Origin: Wolfiporia cocos
Lineage: Eukaryota; Basidiomycota; Agaricomycetes; Polyporales; Phaeolaceae
Length of the DNA: 64,000 nucleotides
Direction: 5' to 3'
Assembly (NCBI GenBank): GCA_029448655.1
Contig: JACCLO010000002.1
Span: 1,798,001-1,862,000, forward strand
A program made the position numbers and the translations under genes. This document shows, piece by piece, positions 60,426 to 64,000 of this stretch; position 1 is the stretch's first letter; each line of letters starts with the position of its first letter. The notes under the pieces are model-generated. The model was not told the origin of the DNA. It did no database searches and was given only the letters and a program-made list of their open reading frames with translations.

Positions 60426-61139
60426 CACCTGGTGCTGAACTGGTGGTGTAGGGAGCAAAAGACATATTACATAGTGAGTGAGAGAAGCATTGCTGAGTGA
60501 GTGTGAGAATTGCATAGTGAGCCATAAGTGTTACAGTTATTTTATTTTTCGAACACTTGCAGAACTCATCATTGGGTGAATATGATACAGGGACTTGTTG
60601 CACAACCAACCTCCCTGGCTACTCGTGACTCTACTGGGCCTAACCCCAGTTGTACTAGCATATAGGGGCTCATTTCAGACTGGCAGATCCAACTCTGTTT
60701 TTGTTTCACATTTATCATTCTACAGTTGACAGATGGCGTTCAACCACCATATCATTGCTATCTATTGTTTCAGATATATCACTGCATACCTTTCAGGCTA
60801 CAATGTAGATGTATTGGTGACATCTGGGACTAGTAGGACTACTAAAACCCAGTGTAGTATATAAACTCCTGTAACTAGTGTCAAGGCTCTTCAGCTCAAC
60901 CTTGTTGTACAAACAAGAAAGTGCACACTGACTTCTCGGACTTAGGCAAGTCTTCTATTTTTGACTTGCACTCTTGAACCAGATATATTCTTTAATGTGT
61001 ACTCAATATTGAATGATCCTTGACTTAGGGCTTGAATGCTTAATACAAATAGGGTATTCACCTTGCACACATACATGGGACTCAGTTTAAAAAAATTATA
61101 TTTGCAATTCAAATATAACAAATGGGTATATGATCCATA
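60426..61139. other. AT-rich stretch, ~0.7 kb
   Basis: Holds the second LTR-like remnant (about 60860-60930). No gene. Confidence 0.3.
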
Positions 61140-61245
61140 ACAATAAAAAGCACTGTGTAGTGAGCAATAAATTGCATAGTGAACAATCACACTGCATACT
61201 GAGCAATCAAGCAGCATATCGAGCAATCAAACTGCAATCAAAGCT
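61140..61245. repeat. Short tandem array based on GCATANTGAGCAATCA
   Basis: Four to five imperfect ~20-bp units (GTAGTGAGCAATAAATT, GCATAGTGAACAATCAC, GCATACTGAGCAATCAA, GCATATCGAGCAATCAA). The spacing is too irregular and the spacers too short for any array with a known function. Confidence 0.5.
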
Positions 61246-61970
61246 CATTGTGAGTGGTTACAGCTGTTCCTTAAAAATGATGACACAAAGCACTTTTGAG
61301 AATGCATCACCAATTTAGGCATTGCCATTTTGGGAGGTTGGTTGTAGAGCTCAATAAAACTGTCTTTGACCTCTAAGGCATTGCCAACATCATACTCATC
61401 CTCTATCTGTCAGATTGTCGACTAGACAGTGATTGTGTAGAAGAGTTGTTGGAATTGATTAAAACCGAGCTGAGGAACAGTTGGTAGGTATGGTACAGTA
61501 TATATACATGGTTGTGTGATATGCGGGATGCAAATCAAGTGGTTAGAGGGGTTGATTGTATGATGTAGGGTGTAGGGGAATTACTAAGTATTGATTGTGG
61601 GTTTAGGGGGATGTGTAAGGTATGTGTTCCATGGTATAGGGCTGGTAGGGCATAGGAAGGAATACAGACTTACACATGGTGTCCTCAAGGTGGTCTCGAT
61701 GGTTACACACACATACAGTGTTGATACAGGGCTTAGGGTGAACGGTTCAAGAGTGAAAATAGATAATCCTGACACTACCCAGGTCCTGGGTCCCATTTTG
61801 AGGTCCATATTGATGTGTCAACTGACCATATTGAGAGGGGGAGGTGAGCGGAGCAGTCACCCCAGCATGACCGCTGTGCTAAAAATGGCAATGCCTAATT
61901 GGTCATTGTGTTTTCAAAAGTGCATAGTGTCATTGTTTTCAGGAACAACTGTAAACTACATAGTGGGTGA
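61246..61970. repeat. Inverted repeat with ~85-bp arms and ~550-bp centre
   Basis: The right arm (about 61881-61965, starting AAAATGGCAATGCCTAATTG) is the diverged reverse complement of the left arm (about 61250-61333). No gene in between is supported. Confidence 0.55.
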
Positions 61971-62128
61971 TTCAAGCATGCTATTGAAGATGTGAGGTAA
62001 AATACAAAGAACACTAATCTTTTGCAGAGCCCTTGCAAGGTCAGGATGTGAACAAATATATTTTGTCTGCAGGGGTGCATCAAAATCAAACTGTAATCAA
62101 AGCTCACCATGAGCAATGAAAGCACATA

Positions 62129-63459
62129 CAGTTGACTCACTCATAATGCATAATGTTGGTTCCCACCTCACACTATGCATTATGACTAGGTATGCATTAT
62201 AATGTGCATCACATGCATGTGACTCCACTGACATCCTGTGACATCCTGCAACGACGGTGTCACGTTCTGCCTTTGCTTACCTTGGTCGACATGTTCTGAG
62301 GATGTAGCTATGACAAATGGAATACAAGTGACATTGAGTTACATGACAGTATCATTCCTCTTCAACACTAAGTCCCAAAGCATGACCTGTTTGTGAGATG
62401 CAAGGGCAGTACTATTCGAGTGTTTAGCAGCTTACATAATTCCAGGTCACAGCATGAATGAATGCACTTGTCAAAGCGCATTGGGTGATGCATTGAGATG
62501 GCTGTTGCAGTCAGATTTTGCAGTGCTCAGTGTTTAGATGTCATGACATTGAACAACAGAGCAATGCAGGTTGATTAGCAAAATGCTTCGACCACTTCCC
62601 CTTGTAATATTGACTGGTGAGCGCTTGGCTTGAACTCCAAGTCATGTGATTGGCTCGCAGCCAATCATGGAGGGTCCAAATCGATCAGAGATGGTTCACA
62701 GCACCTTAGATTTGTCACGGTTTTATTATCGTGACCCGGGCAAATGCCCCCTCTCAGTGTCGATTTAAGTATTCAGATCACGTGATGTATAGATAGTTGC
62801 GCACTTGGTTGAGTAGCAGATAAGATAACCCGTATGTAACGTGACTAGGGTACAGGGTTTCTATGTAGCGGTCTAGTCCCCTGACATTTAGGCGCATGCG
62901 CACAGGCCATGTCGCTTTAGGGCCAGCTTAGGACTTGGTAGATACAGCGCTACTCCTGTACTTAAAAGCTAGAAGGTCTGAGGCGTACTCCTCAGACTTC
63001 TCAATCTTACTCTGGGGCTTAGGCCCCCTTACTTGCAAATCCCCCTCTGCGTGCTCTACCCTCTTGACGACTAGCCTGGGAGAACCTTGACCACACTGTA
63101 GTGCCTTAGGACTACCCCTCGACAAGCCTTCAGCATCCTGGGGCCCTCTGGTATCTGAAAGGTGGCATGTAGGGGAGTCAGGGCTGGGAGGCTATAGGGC
63201 GTGGGTGGTTGTGAGATGACACAGGTCTGTGTCAAGATTTACTTGGCTAAATCACAAATGTAATGTTGCTATGCAGAGGAAGTTACTTTTATGCCATATC
63301 TGGTATGACATACTAATGCATAACCCCTGATTAGGCTATGCATTATCCAGTATGACATTTTATGCATAACTCCCTGCTCCCCATGGTGGTTCCCGGCTCC
63401 AGCTATGCATTATGACTAGATATGCATTATGAGTGTATGCATTATGAGTGAGTCAACTG
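62129..63459. mobile_element. 1.33 kb TA-flanked element with perfect 24-bp terminal inverted repeats
   Basis: The left end CAGTTGACTCACTCATAATG and the last 24 bases are exact reverse complements, and both ends are bordered by TA (62127-62128 and 63460-63461). Subterminal TATGCATTATGAC motifs recur near both ends. The CAGT...ACTG ends plus TA duplication indicate a Tc1/mariner-type family. No transposase is seen. An LTR-like remnant has inserted inside. Confidence 0.7.
62718..62887 (-). repeat. Possible short LTR, minus orientation
   Basis: On the minus strand the 170-bp stretch begins TGTCAGGGGACT and ends CCGTGACA (TG...CA ends). An adjacent minus-strand open frame (63125-62928) is Lys/Arg/Ser-rich and could be the tail of a retroelement polyprotein, but I cannot identify a domain. 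Weak call. Confidence 0.3.
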
Positions 63460-63461
63460 TA

Positions 63462-64000
63462 GTGGGTGATTCAAACACATAATTGGAGGCTAAAGTTAAA
63501 ATACTAACCCTTTGCAGCACATTCCCAATGCTGGTATGTGAACAAATATATCTTGTCTGTGGAGACATGTCAAAGTGGCACACATATGTGATCTCAGCAT
63601 CACATATGAGCCATATCCAGGCAGATGAGACACCGAGTACCATACAAAGAAAGGGCTCAACTGGGATTTGCACTGGGCCTTGCATATGCACAGCCATGTG
63701 CCCTATAGCACACCATTGAGCCAATGGAAAAATTGTAAATGTGATGTCTGTTGAGCAGCATGTTCCCTATCGATTTTATGTTGGCTCTCAAAATTACCAC
63801 TCCTGCAGCTTCAGTATCGGTCCACATCACATTGTAACTATCGTCTCCACTTGCTTGTCTCCCCTCACTATTTCTGAGCACAAGCCTGTATTCTGCATCT
63901 TAGTGACATGCTATTGACTGTAGTAATGTTTTGTCAACTATTGTACAAAAGAATCAAGAGATGCAATCATGAAGCCTCAGTGAGGCAGTTTGGTAGCTTT
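63462..64000. other. Right edge: repeat-island DNA
   Basis: The first ~105 bp duplicates 61961-62070 (TAGTGGGTGATTCAA... to GTGAACAAATATAT..TTGTCTG). No gene in the remainder. Confidence 0.4.

Noticed and set aside
54725..61245. CACTTG arrays and the 61.1 kb tandem array as CRISPR
   Set aside because: Repeats are 6-20 bp, irregularly spaced and in both orientations, in eukaryotic DNA without cas genes.

Overview
The window looks like nuclear DNA of a filamentous basidiomycete, probably an Agaricomycete. The evidence is the density of short introns (most 41-68 nt, GT-AG with occasional GC-AG), compact gene spacing on both strands, single-copy eukaryotic housekeeping genes (RPB2, SLA2/END4, SURF1, CWC25, REV7, SNX4, a PTM1/Lu7TM protein, an FN3K) and families typical of mushrooms (DUF6533-type membrane protein, Ser/Pro-rich orphans). 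I rebuilt spliced models by hand. Every complete model below has a coding length divisible by three with no internal stop, so splice phases are mutually consistent, but no transcript data were available.

Layout. 1-9.2 kb: the N-terminus of a TFIIIB B''/Bdp1-like gene, a divergent SWC3-like chromatin-remodelling subunit, a 1,017-aa membrane/coiled-coil orphan, a small Ser-rich orphan and SURF1. 9.3-20.8 kb: SLA2/END4, whose start codon appears to be split by an intron, a 1,037-aa Ser/Pro-rich orphan, a stand-alone voltage-sensor-like membrane protein and the splicing factor CWC25. 21.5-30.6 kb: two tandem DHA1-type MFS transporters with identical intron positions, followed by a 23-exon Zn2Cys6 transcription factor on the opposite strand, a possible transport/regulation module. 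31.0-47.3 kb: REV7, SNX4, PTM1-like, RPB2, fructosamine-3-kinase, a YqjM-like flavin oxidoreductase and an ADCK2-like ABC1 kinase. 47.8-54.3 kb: a decayed methyltransferase fragment, a ~1 kb TA-flanked inverted-repeat element, a DUF6533 protein gene and an intronless methyltransferase.

From about 54.4 kb to the right edge I find no convincing host gene. This AT-richer zone is layered with transposon-like structures: a near-perfect 110-bp-arm palindrome, a ~2.2 kb element with subterminal arrays of CACTTG/CAAGTG motifs, a ~0.7 kb inverted-repeat element inside it carrying tRNA-like A and B boxes in both arms, CAGCTGG-rich minisatellites, a further foldback repeat, and a 1.33 kb element with perfect 24-bp inverted repeats flanked by TA that contains an LTR-like remnant. 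This suggests a boundary between gene-rich euchromatin and a repeat island.

The most interesting observations are the unusual splicing (five GC-AG introns, a split ATG, a 9-nt microexon, 30-38 nt introns), the channel-less voltage-sensor-like protein, the paired transporters next to a zinc-cluster regulator, and the nested repeat families on the right.
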